A DNA stretch of 64,000 nucleotides from TMED14 sp963925545. GTDB taxonomy: Bacteria > Bacteroidota > Bacteroidia > Flavobacteriales > Schleiferiaceae. The notes beneath the pieces are model-generated. The model did no database searches. It was not told where the DNA came from and saw only the letters and a list, made by a program, of their open reading frames with translations. The position numbers were made by a program, and so were the translations under genes. The DNA lies in assembly GCA_963925545.1 (NCBI GenBank), contig CAWUSA010000003.1, positions 1 through 64,000 on the forward strand, read 5' to 3'. This document shows positions 25,228-34,279 of the stretch, piece by piece. How positions within the stretch are numbered: the stretch's first letter is position 1; every line of letters begins with the position of its first letter.

Positions 25228-26583
25228 ATGAATCATTCGTACAGTGCTGAAATACGCACTTTCATGGACTGGGTGCGCGAGCGCAACCCACATGAGCCTG
25301 AGTTTCTACAAGCCGTCGAAGAGGTAGCTGAAGCTGTCATTCCACACATTGAGTCCAACCCCAAATACAAGGAAGCCAGAATTCTCGAGCGCCTGACTGA
25401 GCCTGAGCGCTTGATCAGCTTTCGCGTGAACTGGACAGACGACCAGGGCAACGTTCAGGTGAACCGCGGCTACCGAGTCCAGTTCAACTCAGCCATTGGC
25501 CCTTACAAGGGCGGCCTTCGCTTCCATCCCTCTGTGAACCAGAGTGTGTTGAAGTTCTTGGGCTTTGAGCAGGTCTTCAAAAACGCCTTAACAACATTGC
25601 CTATGGGCGGTGGCAAGGGTGGTGCTGACTTCAACCCCAAAGGCAAATCAGATGCTGAAGTGATGCGCTTTTGCCAGTCTTTCATGACTGAGCTTGCAAA
25701 GCACATTGGCCCCAATACGGATGTGCCAGCAGGTGACATTGGCGTAGGTGGTCGCGAAATTGGCTACCTCTTTGGTCAATACCGCCGCATGCGCAATGAG
25801 TTTGCCGGTGTCCTTACGGGCAAAGGCATCAACTGGGGTGGGTCCTTAATTCGCCCTGAAGCTACTGGCTATGGCACCGTCTACTTTGCGAAGGAGATGC
25901 TTGCAACCAAGAACGAAAGCTTCCAAGCCAAGACCGTTGTGGTTTCTGGTTCTGGCAATGTGGCGCAATACGCCGTTGAAAAGGCTACTGAGCTAGGTGC
26001 AAAAGTTGTCACGATGTCTGACTCTTCAGGCTTTGTGCATGACCCTGATGGCATCGACGCAGAGAAATTGGCCTTTGTTATGGATCTCAAGAACAACCGC
26101 CGTGGTCGCATCAACGAATACGCTGACAACTACCCCTCAGCCACCTTCCACAAGGGAGAGAAGCCCTGGTCCATTGCTTGTGATGTCGCGTTGCCTTGTG
26201 CCACTCAGAATGAGCTTGACGGCGATGCAGCTAAGGTCTTGGTTGCCGGCGGCACCATTTGCATTGCAGAAGGAGCCAACATGCCTTGCACACCGGAAGC
26301 CATTGAGGCCTTCCACAGCAACAAGGTTCTGTTCAGCCCTGGCAAAGCATCCAATGCAGGTGGTGTTGCCACCTCTGGCTTAGAAATGTCGCAGAACAGC
26401 CTTCGCATGAACTGGACAGCTGAAGAGGTTGACCAAAAATTGCACGCTATCATGGTAGACATCCACGCTGCCTGTGTCAAACACGGCACCCGAGAAGATG
26501 GCTATGTTGACTACGTGAAGGGCGCCAATGTGGCCGGCTTCATCAAGGTTGCTGATGCGATGTTGGACCAAGGCGTGATTTGA
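25228..26583 (+). CDS. gdhA: Glutamate dehydrogenase (NADP-type, hexameric)
   Basis: Ammonia-assimilating glutamate dehydrogenase of 451 residues. The substrate-binding lysines are in GPYKGGLRFHPSVN and LPMGGGKGG, the catalytic loop is VPAGDIGVGGREIGYLFG, and the Rossmann motif is VVSGSGNVAQYA. The length and the WVRERNPHEPEFLQAV N-terminus fit the small bacterial NADP-linked form. ATG at 25228 is chosen over an in-frame ATG at 25183, which would place the start within the promoter. Single-gene unit ended by a strong terminator. Confidence 0.96.
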   Translation: MNHSYSAEIRTFMDWVRERNPHEPEFLQAVEEVAEAVIPHIESNPKYKEARILERLTEPERLISFRVNWTDDQGNVQVNRGYRVQFNSAIGPYKGGLRFHPSVNQSVLKFLGFEQVFKNALTTLPMGGGKGGADFNPKGKSDAEVMRFCQSFMTELAKHIGPNTDVPAGDIGVGGREIGYLFGQYRRMRNEFAGVLTGKGINWGGSLIRPEATGYGTVYFAKEMLATKNESFQAKTVVVSGSGNVAQYAVEKATELGAKVVTMSDSSGFVHDPDGIDAEKLAFVMDLKNNRRGRINEYADNYPSATFHKGEKPWSIACDVALPCATQNELDGDAAKVLVAGGTICIAEGANMPCTPEAIEAFHSNKVLFSPGKASNAGGVATSGLEMSQNSLRMNWTAEEVDQKLHAIMVDIHAACVKHGTREDGYVDYVKGANVAGFIKVADAMLDQGVI

Positions 26584-26600
26584 TTTCACTGCGCTTTCCT

Positions 26601-26635
26601 AACAAATAACCCCGCCATCGGCGGGGTTATTTGTT
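26601..26635 (+). terminator. Strong bidirectional hairpin terminator after gdhA
   Basis: A 16-base perfect inverted repeat (left arm 26601-26616, right arm 26620-26635) with the GC core CCCCGCC/GGCGGGG and a three-base loop. The flanking A/T stretches make it a classical intrinsic terminator. Confidence 0.9.
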
Positions 26636-26739
26636 GAGTGCTTCCGTTTTCTATATCAACGATCTTCCAGGCATGTAATTTTAATTATCTGAAATTATGA
26701 AACAAAATATGCCAATTCACACAAGGTTAACAAAGCAAG

Positions 26740-26771
26740 TTGCGGGAAGTAAAAATTAAAGAGCACCTTTG
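26740..26771 (+). promoter_or_regulatory. Probable promoter of rnr
   Basis: TTG at 26740-26742 and CACCTTTG at 26764-26771 (seven of eight consensus positions counting the free ones) are 21 bases apart. The -7 element ends ten bases before the ATG at 26782, so the leader would be only a few bases long. Confidence 0.45.
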
Positions 26772-26781
26772 CAGCACTATT

Positions 26782-29088
26782 ATGCCAAAGAAAGGCCCCC
26801 AAGAAAACAAGGCACCTCGAGAGATGGATGCCGCGACGTTAGCCAACCTGATGCACAAGGTGCTCAAGCGTCAACCAAGTCACTTATTCTCAATTGAGGA
26901 TCTCACCTGGGAAACCGGGATGCAAACGAATGCGTCCAAACATTTGGTGCACGACGCACTGGATTATTTGCTGGACCACAAATTGGCCGATCACATCGAT
27001 GATGGGTTCCAACTGGCTTTAGACCCCGAAGATGTGACCTCTGGCACCCTTGACCTTACAAGCAGCGGTAGCGGCTATGTGGTGATGGGTGTCGGCAAGG
27101 ATGACATCTTCATCAAAGCGTCCAACATTGGCTTTGCCTTAGGTGGTGACACCGTGCAAGTTCAAATGGTTCCCGGGAGAGGAAGCAAGCCTGAAGGGCG
27201 CATCGTCCAAGTGATCAAGCGGGCTAGGACAACTTATGTCGGCACACTGCAAGTGAGCCCTAATCACAGTTTTTTGATCACTGACAAGCGCAAAATTGGA
27301 CCTGACTTTTTCATTCCCCCAGGTAAATTGGGCAAAGCAAAGGATGGTCAGATGGTCACTGTAAAAATGTTGGACTGGAGAGATCCCAGCCGCAGCCCCT
27401 TAGGTGAGGTGGTAAGCGTGCTTGGCAATCCGGGAGAGCACCAAACAGAAATGCATGCCATCATGGCGGAGTTTGATCTACCCGGTCAGTTCCCCTCAGA
27501 TGTCAACAAGGAAGCCAAGTCCATTCCCATGGAACTCGATGAAGCTGAGGTCCTGCTTAGAAGGGACATGCGAAAGATTACAACCTTCACCATTGACCCA
27601 GCGGATGCCAAGGATTTTGACGATGCCCTTTCCATTGAATCCCTGGACAATGGCCGCTGGGAAATCGGTATTCACATTGCAGATGTCACCCATTACGTCA
27701 CCCCAGGTAGCGCTATGGATGAGGAAGCTATCGAACGTGCAACCTCTGTTTATTTGGTGGATCGGGTGATCCCCATGCTGCCCGAGCACATCTCCAACAA
27801 CGTCTGTTCATTGAGGCCTAACGAGGACAAATACACCTTCTCTGCCCTGTTTGAAATGGATGAAGTGGGCAAGGTTCACAAGCGCTGGTTTGGCAGGACT
27901 GCCACTCACTCTGACAGGCGATTCACCTATGAAGAGGCACAAGCAATCATTGATGGGGAAAAGGATGACTTGAGCAAGGAGATCTTATTGATGGATGTCA
28001 TGGCCAAGTCCTTGAGAAAGGAGCGCATGAATTCAGGCGCTATCAACTTTGATCGTGCTGAGGTGAAGTTCCGACTTGACGCTGACAATCAGCCCATTGG
28101 GGCCTACCTCAAACGCAGTGGGGATTCTAACAAGATGATTGAGGAGTTCATGCTGCTGGCTAACCGAGAGGTCGCTGCACATGTTGGCAAGGCAAAAAAA
28201 GGCAAAGAAGTCCGCCCTATGGTCTACAGGATCCATGACCACCCCAACCCAGAGAAATTGATCAAGCTCCGTGAGTTTGTCAAGCCCCTTGGCTACCAAT
28301 TGACCGTGGACAGCCCTAAAAATGTCAGACAGTCACTCAACAATATGCTGGCAAAGGTCAAGGGAAGCCCAGAAGCCAACATGCTTGAGACCTTGACCCT
28401 GCGAACCATGTCCAGGGCCTCTTACAGCACCGACAACATCGGGCATTATGGCTTAGCCTTCACCGATTACAGCCATTTCACATCGCCCATAAGGCGCTAC
28501 CCGGACATGATGGTTCATCGCTTGTTGCAAGACCTCATTGACGGACAAAAAGCAGCCAACCGACAGGCGTTGGAAGACCTCTGCTTGCACGCCTCCAAGC
28601 AAGAGGAGCGCGCCACCAAAGCAGAACGCGCTTCAGTGAAATACATGCAAGCCGTGTTCATGGAAAAGCACCTAGGCGAGGTCATGCCTGGCACAATCAC
28701 AGGGGTTTCCGATTGGGGACTTTTCGTTGAGGTTACGGGCACAGGTTGTGAAGGGTTGGTCCGGTACCGAGAGTTCACCGATGACTACTATGAGCTTGAC
28801 ATGGAGAATTACTGCATCGTTGGTCAACGAACGGGCAAAACCATTCGCTTGGGAGATTCTCTGGAAATCCTTGTGAAGGAAGTGGACTTGCAGCGGAAAA
28901 CTATTGACTTTTCCGTTCCCGGAAGCCGTGCAGCATCTAGACCTGCAGGCAGAGATGAGTCAAAACGTCAATCGTCCAGTCGCGGAAAGTTTAACCCGAC
29001 ACAGCCAAGCCGTTCAGACAACAAGTCATCCAGTCAACGCAAGCAGAAGCGGGGCAAGTCAGGCAATCAAGGGCAGAAGAAGCGCTAG
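26782..29088 (+). CDS. rnr: Ribonuclease R
   Basis: 3'-to-5' exoribonuclease of 768 residues that degrades structured RNA. Order: N-terminal helix-turn-helix-like region, cold-shock domains, the RNB catalytic domain with DPADAKDFDDALSIE (metal-binding aspartates), a C-terminal S1 domain (PGTITGVSDWGLFVEV) and a Lys/Arg/Ser-rich tail of about 60 residues. The tail is a known RNase R feature and probably binds RNA. ATG at 26782 begins the typical MPKKG start and is supported by the promoter position. It ends nine bases before the convergent M1 peptidase gene, with no separate terminator visible. Confidence 0.96.
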   Translation: MPKKGPQENKAPREMDAATLANLMHKVLKRQPSHLFSIEDLTWETGMQTNASKHLVHDALDYLLDHKLADHIDDGFQLALDPEDVTSGTLDLTSSGSGYVVMGVGKDDIFIKASNIGFALGGDTVQVQMVPGRGSKPEGRIVQVIKRARTTYVGTLQVSPNHSFLITDKRKIGPDFFIPPGKLGKAKDGQMVTVKMLDWRDPSRSPLGEVVSVLGNPGEHQTEMHAIMAEFDLPGQFPSDVNKEAKSIPMELDEAEVLLRRDMRKITTFTIDPADAKDFDDALSIESLDNGRWEIGIHIADVTHYVTPGSAMDEEAIERATSVYLVDRVIPMLPEHISNNVCSLRPNEDKYTFSALFEMDEVGKVHKRWFGRTATHSDRRFTYEEAQAIIDGEKDDLSKEILLMDVMAKSLRKERMNSGAINFDRAEVKFRLDADNQPIGAYLKRSGDSNKMIEEFMLLANREVAAHVGKAKKGKEVRPMVYRIHDHPNPEKLIKLREFVKPLGYQLTVDSPKNVRQSLNNMLAKVKGSPEANMLETLTLRTMSRASYSTDNIGHYGLAFTDYSHFTSPIRRYPDMMVHRLLQDLIDGQKAANRQALEDLCLHASKQEERATKAERASVKYMQAVFMEKHLGEVMPGTITGVSDWGLFVEVTGTGCEGLVRYREFTDDYYELDMENYCIVGQRTGKTIRLGDSLEILVKEVDLQRKTIDFSVPGSRAASRPAGRDESKRQSSSRGKFNPTQPSRSDNKSSSQRKQKRGKSGNQGQKKR

Positions 29089-29097
29089 GCTTCAGTT

Positions 29098-30966
29098 TTA
29101 TTCATTCATCGCATCTTCCGCTGATGGCCAGGGATTGGTCGTTTGCCATTCGTTGTCTTTTCTGTTGACATCTGCAGTCATCATGCGAGGGTCAACAACA
29201 ATGGATGCAATGGAACCTGTGTTGCCCTGCACGACCAACTCAAAGGTCTTTTCCGTGTAATTCCAAGGGCCTGCCACTGCCAAATTATCTGATGACTTGT
29301 GGCCAAACATGGCACTCAATGGGATGGTGTAGGTGATGCTTTGTCCCGTTTGGTAGACAACCAATACATCCACAGGCAAGGCCAGTGAGCCATGGCGTTC
29401 AAGGGTGACAACTGTCAGGTTTTTCCCAAGCCCTTTAACAGACGCGATGCCCACATCAGGCACTTTCAAGGTGTGCACCCATTGGTTGAGGTACCAGTCC
29501 AGGACCATCCCGCTTTCTTGTTCTGCAATGCGAAGAAAGTCATTGGGTTGGGGGTGCTTGAACAGCCACTCATTTTTGAAGCGTTTCATCGTGGTCCAAA
29601 ATGCCTCGTCGCCAATGATGCCTTGTAATTGAACCAAGAACAAAGAGCCCATCATGTAGGCAGAGAGCTGGTATGGGAATTTGCCGTCGTAATAGTTAGA
29701 CAAGGTGGACATGGGCTCCATGATACCCTTGCCTGCAATCTGTGCATAGCGATTGATATCGCTCAGGTGTGCGTTAGGCAAGTTCGCGCCGGTGACATGG
29801 TTCATGGCCTCTTCCTCTGCAAAGCTGGTGAAGCCCTCATCAATCCATGGGTAGCGCATTTCATCAGTGCCTAACATGCCGTAAAACCACATGTGTGATG
29901 CCTCGTGTATCACAGTCCCAAGCACCCCTTCATAACGTTTGCTGTGTATCTGCATGATCGTGGCCATGGGGTATTCCATGGCGCCTTCGCCACCTTGAAT
30001 CACAGAAAACTGGGGCCATTCATAGCTTCCAAATTTGCCGTTCATGAAGCGAAAATAGCTCGCTAAATCAACCTGAAGCTGATCCATGTACATGCGGGAT
30101 TTCTTGTTGTCTTGGTAGAAAAAGTGCAACTCAGGCCCGTCCTCCATTGCAACGCGATCATGGATGAAATCCGGGTCAGCTACCCAGGCAAAATCGTGGA
30201 CATTGTCTGCTTCAAAGGTCCATGTCAGGCGTGCATGTTTTGCGTGATTAACTGGCTTATCGCTGTAACCATGCCCAATCTCTGAGGCGTTCTGCAGCAA
30301 CCCTGTGCCACCAATGGTGAACTTTGCATCCGCCGTGATATCCACCTTGAAATGCCCATAGTCACCATAAAACTCCCTGGCCACATAGATGTCCGGGTGC
30401 CAGCCTTGCGCGTCGTAAACTGAGAGCTTAGGGTACCACTGGGTGAACGTGTAATCGACGCCTTCTGGGTTGTCCCGTCCCGCTCGCTCAACAAGCTTAG
30501 GGATGCGGGTGGTGTAGGTCATGTGAAGGACAGTGGATTCCCCTGGCGAAAGGGGGGAAATCAAAGCAGCCTTCAAGATGGTTTGATCCACCACAAAAGC
30601 CATGGTTTGACCATCCTGCGATAAGCTGTGAACGATTTGCTCGCCTTGCTGTTTAGGTTTGAGTTGCTCAATGTTTTGACCGATGGCCTTGTCCTTGAAC
30701 TGTGTGGGGATGTTGGCCATATTGGACATCATGCTTCCCGGCTGAAAGGCATTCCAATAGAGGTTGAAAAAGACCACATCAATGACATCCGGACTGTTGT
30801 TGGTGTAGACCAGTGTCAAATCACCTGTCAGGCTATGTGCCTTGTGATCTAGGTCAACCACAATGTGGTAATCAACAGCTTGTTGCCAGTAGCTTGGACC
30901 GGGTTGAGCAACCATGGCAAGGCTTGAGATGCATATGGCGGTCAAGAGAAAATTGAATCGTTTCAT
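29098..30966 (-). CDS. M1-family metallopeptidase
   Basis: Secreted zinc aminopeptidase-like protein of 622 residues with a signal peptide (MKRFNFLLTAICISSLAMVAQ). The zinc motif is HEASH (354-358) with the third ligand Glu377 in WIDEGFTSF, and GGEGAMEYP (325-333) is the exopeptidase substrate motif, GAMEN-like. The N-terminal beta domain (about 30-240) and central catalytic domain are present. No T9SS tail is seen, so it is likely periplasmic or surface-associated. It lies nine bases after the MBL hydrolase on the same strand and is probably co-transcribed with it. Confidence 0.92.
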   Translation of the reverse strand: MKRFNFLLTAICISSLAMVAQPGPSYWQQAVDYHIVVDLDHKAHSLTGDLTLVYTNNSPDVIDVVFFNLYWNAFQPGSMMSNMANIPTQFKDKAIGQNIEQLKPKQQGEQIVHSLSQDGQTMAFVVDQTILKAALISPLSPGESTVLHMTYTTRIPKLVERAGRDNPEGVDYTFTQWYPKLSVYDAQGWHPDIYVAREFYGDYGHFKVDITADAKFTIGGTGLLQNASEIGHGYSDKPVNHAKHARLTWTFEADNVHDFAWVADPDFIHDRVAMEDGPELHFFYQDNKKSRMYMDQLQVDLASYFRFMNGKFGSYEWPQFSVIQGGEGAMEYPMATIMQIHSKRYEGVLGTVIHEASHMWFYGMLGTDEMRYPWIDEGFTSFAEEEAMNHVTGANLPNAHLSDINRYAQIAGKGIMEPMSTLSNYYDGKFPYQLSAYMMGSLFLVQLQGIIGDEAFWTTMKRFKNEWLFKHPQPNDFLRIAEQESGMVLDWYLNQWVHTLKVPDVGIASVKGLGKNLTVVTLERHGSLALPVDVLVVYQTGQSITYTIPLSAMFGHKSSDNLAVAGPWNYTEKTFELVVQGNTGSIASIVVDPRMMTADVNRKDNEWQTTNPWPSAEDAMNE

Positions 30967-30975
30967 GGGGGAATG

Positions 30976-31821
30976 TTAACGGTTAAGCGGCAGGGCTTCA
31001 AGCAATCGAGGCCCTTTATCTGTTTGCTGTAAAACGCACGACTCATTCAATGCGTCATGCTCAAGGATGAGCCGGTAGCCCTTGGTGGCGGCCTCTTCCA
31101 AGATGGTGGATTTTTCTGAGATCGTCACCAAAGGCCTTGTATCATAGCCCATCACAAAGGGCAGCGGAATATGGCCCACTGAGGGAAGTAGGTCTGCCAT
31201 GTAAACATGGGTCTCTCCATTGACTTCAAGAATCGGGCACATCTGTGCCTCCGTGTGGCCATTGACCACAAAACAATCAAAGCCCAATTCAGTCTTGATG
31301 CGCTGCTCTCCCAGTCCGGTATCGATAAACCGCAATTGTCCGCTCTCTTGAAGGGGCATGATGTTCTCTTTGAGGAAGGAGGCCTTTTCTCGAGGGTTAG
31401 GGTCTGTGGCCCATGTCCAATGCCTTTCATTGGACCAAAAAGTGGCCTTATCAAAGGCGGGAACCAACAAATCACCTCGACGCTGAACCGCCCCACCGAC
31501 ATGATCAAAGTGCAGATGGGTCAGGAACACATCGGTGATGTCATCGCGGCAAAAGCCCGCATCAGCCAGTCCCTTGTCCATGGTGTTTTCACCATGCAAA
31601 TGGTAGTGACTGAAAAACTTATCTGACTGCTTGTCGCCAATGCCCGTATCGACCAACGTCAAGCGGTCGCCATCTTCAATCAATAGGCAACGCATGGCCC
31701 ATGTGCAGAGGTTCTTCTCGTCTGCCGGATTGGTTCTAGACCACAATTGCTTGGGGACAACACCAAACATGGCGCCGCCATCGAGCTTGAAGTTACCGGT
31801 ATGGATGGGGTGAATTTTCAT
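30976..31821 (-). CDS. Metallo-beta-lactamase-fold hydrolase
   Basis: A 281-residue MBL-fold hydrolase. The metal site THLHFDHVGG (H102, H104, D106, H107), the later NGHTEAQM histidine, MADLLP aspartate and the C-terminal LEHDAL histidine are all present, so it should bind two metal ions. The fold and length resemble the AHL-lactonase-like branch common in Bacteroidota, but the substrate is unassigned. No signal peptide with the ATG at 31821; a longer start at 31866 adds a hydrophobic stretch that overlaps the tadA terminator and is rejected. It precedes the M1 peptidase by nine bases. Confidence 0.85.
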   Translation of the reverse strand: MKIHPIHTGNFKLDGGAMFGVVPKQLWSRTNPADEKNLCTWAMRCLLIEDGDRLTLVDTGIGDKQSDKFFSHYHLHGENTMDKGLADAGFCRDDITDVFLTHLHFDHVGGAVQRRGDLLVPAFDKATFWSNERHWTWATDPNPREKASFLKENIMPLQESGQLRFIDTGLGEQRIKTELGFDCFVVNGHTEAQMCPILEVNGETHVYMADLLPSVGHIPLPFVMGYDTRPLVTISEKSTILEEAATKGYRLILEHDALNESCVLQQTDKGPRLLEALPLNR

Positions 31822-31838
31822 GACTGTGAAGCTAATCA

Positions 31839-31873
31839 AGAAAAAAAGAAGGCCCGACATTTTCATGCCGGGC
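31839..31873 (-). terminator. Terminator of tadA
   Basis: On the minus strand GCCCG (31873-31869) pairs with CGGGC (31856-31852) within a longer, one-mismatch hairpin, followed by a T-rich run. It lies directly downstream of tadA, which ends at 31941, and upstream of the MBL gene. Confidence 0.8.
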
Positions 31874-31940
31874 TCATCTTAACCTAAACTCACATAGAAA
31901 TGTGACAGAACAATGAAGGGTTTGCAAAACCTATGCCAAA

Positions 31941-32396
31941 CTACTTCCTCGCGCGCTTTGATCGGAAGAACTCGCTGAGCAAGTCGCCGCAAACATCTGC
32001 TTCAATCCCATGAGTTATCAATGTTTTAGGATGCAATTGCCCGCCCATGGTTTGGTATCCGCGCTTGGCATCACTGGCGCCATAAACAATGCGTCCAATC
32101 TGTGACCAGAACAGGGCACCCGCACACATGCTGCATGGCTCAAGGGTCACATACAAGGTGCAATCTGGCAAATACTTTGCGCCAAGGGCATTGGATGCTG
32201 CCGTAATGGCCTGCATTTCCGCGTGGGCTGTGACATCGTGCAAGCGCTCTGTGAGGTTGTGTCCCCTTGCGATGATTTGATCATTGGCTACGACCACAGC
32301 GCCCACTGGCACCTCATCCATGTCGTAGGCTTTCATGGCCTCGCGGATAGCTTGTCGCATATACAGTAAGTCGGTTTCTGGGGTGGTTTCTTTCAT
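31941..32396 (-). CDS. tadA: tRNA-specific adenosine deaminase
   Basis: A 151-residue deaminase that converts adenosine-34 of tRNA-Arg to inosine. Zinc-binding HAE (58-60) and PCSMC (87-91, with C88 and C91) are the catalytic site, with E60 the proton shuttle. Length is right for TadA. ATG at 32396 is chosen; the frame extends to an ATG at 32435, but the extra residues do not match the family. Single-gene unit with its own terminator. Guanine deaminases are related, but the LEPCSMCAGAL context favours TadA. Confidence 0.92.
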   Translation of the reverse strand: MKETTPETDLLYMRQAIREAMKAYDMDEVPVGAVVVANDQIIARGHNLTERLHDVTAHAEMQAITAASNALGAKYLPDCTLYVTLEPCSMCAGALFWSQIGRIVYGASDAKRGYQTMGGQLHPKTLITHGIEADVCGDLLSEFFRSKRARK

Positions 32397-32467
32397 TGGT
32401 GGCAAATTACATGGGAATGCGCACATGACCCACATAGATAATTACCTTTACACCAGATTATACAACC

Positions 32468-34213
32468 ATGTACCGTACCCATACCTGCGGAGAGCTTCGA
32501 AGCTCTCACATCTCCAAAACTGTCACCCTATCCGGGTGGATCCAACGCCGTCGCGACTTTGGCGGCCTGTCATTCATTGATTTGCGCGATCGCTATGGCC
32601 TGACCCAGCTTTCCTTCAATGAACAAGAGGATGCCTCAACGCTACAGATGGCTCGAGGGCTGCAGCGCGAATACGTGGTGCAGATAACAGGTGTGGTGGT
32701 TGCAAGAGAGAAGGTCAATGCAAATTTGGCAACAGGGGATGTGGAAATCAAAGTAAGCAACATCGTTGTATTGAGTCAATCACAAACCCCACCGTTTACC
32801 ATTGAAGATCAGAGTGATGGCGGTGAAGAGCTTCGCATGACCTACCGCTATTTGGACATTCGACGCAAACCAGTCAGGGACAAGTTGCTGCTTAGGCACC
32901 GCATCAGTACCCTGGTTAGGGACTACCTCAACGGACAGGGATTTGTAGACGTTGAAACCCCCTTCCTGATCAAGTCCACCCCTGAAGGCGCACGCGATTT
33001 CGTGGTTCCTTCACGCATGAATCAAGGGCAATTTTATGCCTTGCCACAATCCCCGCAAACTTTCAAGCAGCTCTTGATGATTGGGGGAATGGATCGCTAT
33101 TACCAAATTGTGCGCTGCTTCAGAGATGAAGATCTGCGTGCTGACCGCCAGCCAGAATTCACGCAAATTGATTGCGAAATGGCCTTTGTGGAGCAAGAAG
33201 ACATCCTTAACACCTTTGAAGGCTTGTTAGCTCATGTCCTGAAAGGCGTACACAACCACGACATGGCTGTGGTGCCTCGCATGACCTACGCAGAAACCAT
33301 GAGAGATTATGGCAATGACAAGCCGGACATTCGATTTGACATGAAACTCAAGGACATGAGGCATTTGGTCAAAGACGCAGGATTTGTGGTGTTTGACAAA
33401 GCGGAATTAGTTGTTGGCATTTGTGTTGATGGCTGTGCCAATTACACGCGCAAACAACTGGACAAGTTGACTGACTGGGTGAAGCGTCCGCAGATCGGAA
33501 TGACTGGCATGATCTGGATGAAGGTCGGCGACGAAGGCAGTTGCAGCTCAAGTGTGAACAAATTCTTCGATGCCGATGCGCTGAATCACTGGAAGGATGC
33601 CTTTGGCGCAAAGCCAGGTGACTTAATCCTTGTGCTGGCAGGCAAAGAAGCCTTGACGCGCAAAGCCATGAGTGAGTTGCGATTGCACATGGCGGAGACA
33701 TTGGGGCTGAGAAATCCCAGTGAATTTGCACCCCTCTGGGTCTTAGACTTTCCTTTGTTGGAATGGGATGAAGAGTCTGGCCGCTACCACGCCATGCACC
33801 ACCCCTTCACCAGCCCAAAGCCAGAAGACATGCACCTGATCGATTCTGATCCGGGCGCGGTCCGAGCTAACGCCTATGACTTGGTGCTCAATGGCAATGA
33901 AATTGGTGGTGGATCCATTCGGAATCACGACAGAGCCGTTCAGGCACGCATGTTTGACCTTTTGGGTTTCAGTCCAGAAGAGACTGAAGCACAGTTTGGA
34001 TTTTTAATGAAGGCCTTTGACTACGGCGCTCCTCCTCATGGCGGCGTAGCCTTTGGTTTTGACCGTCTGGTTGCCATCATGGGCGGGGATGAGTCCATCC
34101 GTGACTACATCGCTTTCCCCAAGAACAATGCCGGTCGGGACGTCATGATTGATGCCCCTTCAGCGATTGATTCAGGCCAAATGAATGACCTGGGACTGAG
34201 CATTAAGGACTGA
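32468..34213 (+). CDS. aspS: Aspartyl-tRNA synthetase
   Basis: Class II aminoacyl-tRNA synthetase of 581 residues that charges tRNA-Asp. The N-terminal OB-fold anticodon-binding domain (about 1-110), the class II motif 2 region (FRDEDLRADRQPEFTQID), the bacterial-type insertion (GAD domain, about 290-410) and motif 3 (GGVAFGFDRL) are all present. The full bacterial length indicates the usual enzyme. A near-consensus -7 element (TACCTTTA) lies about 20 bases ahead of the ATG. Confidence 0.97.
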   Translation: MYRTHTCGELRSSHISKTVTLSGWIQRRRDFGGLSFIDLRDRYGLTQLSFNEQEDASTLQMARGLQREYVVQITGVVVAREKVNANLATGDVEIKVSNIVVLSQSQTPPFTIEDQSDGGEELRMTYRYLDIRRKPVRDKLLLRHRISTLVRDYLNGQGFVDVETPFLIKSTPEGARDFVVPSRMNQGQFYALPQSPQTFKQLLMIGGMDRYYQIVRCFRDEDLRADRQPEFTQIDCEMAFVEQEDILNTFEGLLAHVLKGVHNHDMAVVPRMTYAETMRDYGNDKPDIRFDMKLKDMRHLVKDAGFVVFDKAELVVGICVDGCANYTRKQLDKLTDWVKRPQIGMTGMIWMKVGDEGSCSSSVNKFFDADALNHWKDAFGAKPGDLILVLAGKEALTRKAMSELRLHMAETLGLRNPSEFAPLWVLDFPLLEWDEESGRYHAMHHPFTSPKPEDMHLIDSDPGAVRANAYDLVLNGNEIGGGSIRNHDRAVQARMFDLLGFSPEETEAQFGFLMKAFDYGAPPHGGVAFGFDRLVAIMGGDESIRDYIAFPKNNAGRDVMIDAPSAIDSGQMNDLGLSIKD

Positions 34214-34279
34214 TGTCTTTTGCTGGCAAGGTTGTTGCAGTTTGATGAATATATTTATTGCCCCAAAAAATCACAACCC

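Noticed and set aside
25184..25228. Thiamine-pyrophosphate riboswitch ahead of thiL
   Set aside because: The space between thiL and gdhA is only 43 bases and lacks the conserved CUGAGA core; it is filled by the gdhA promoter.
31819..31866. Longer MBL protein with an N-terminal hydrophobic stretch
   Set aside because: The extra segment is translated through the tadA terminator hairpin and A run; the family start is at 31821.
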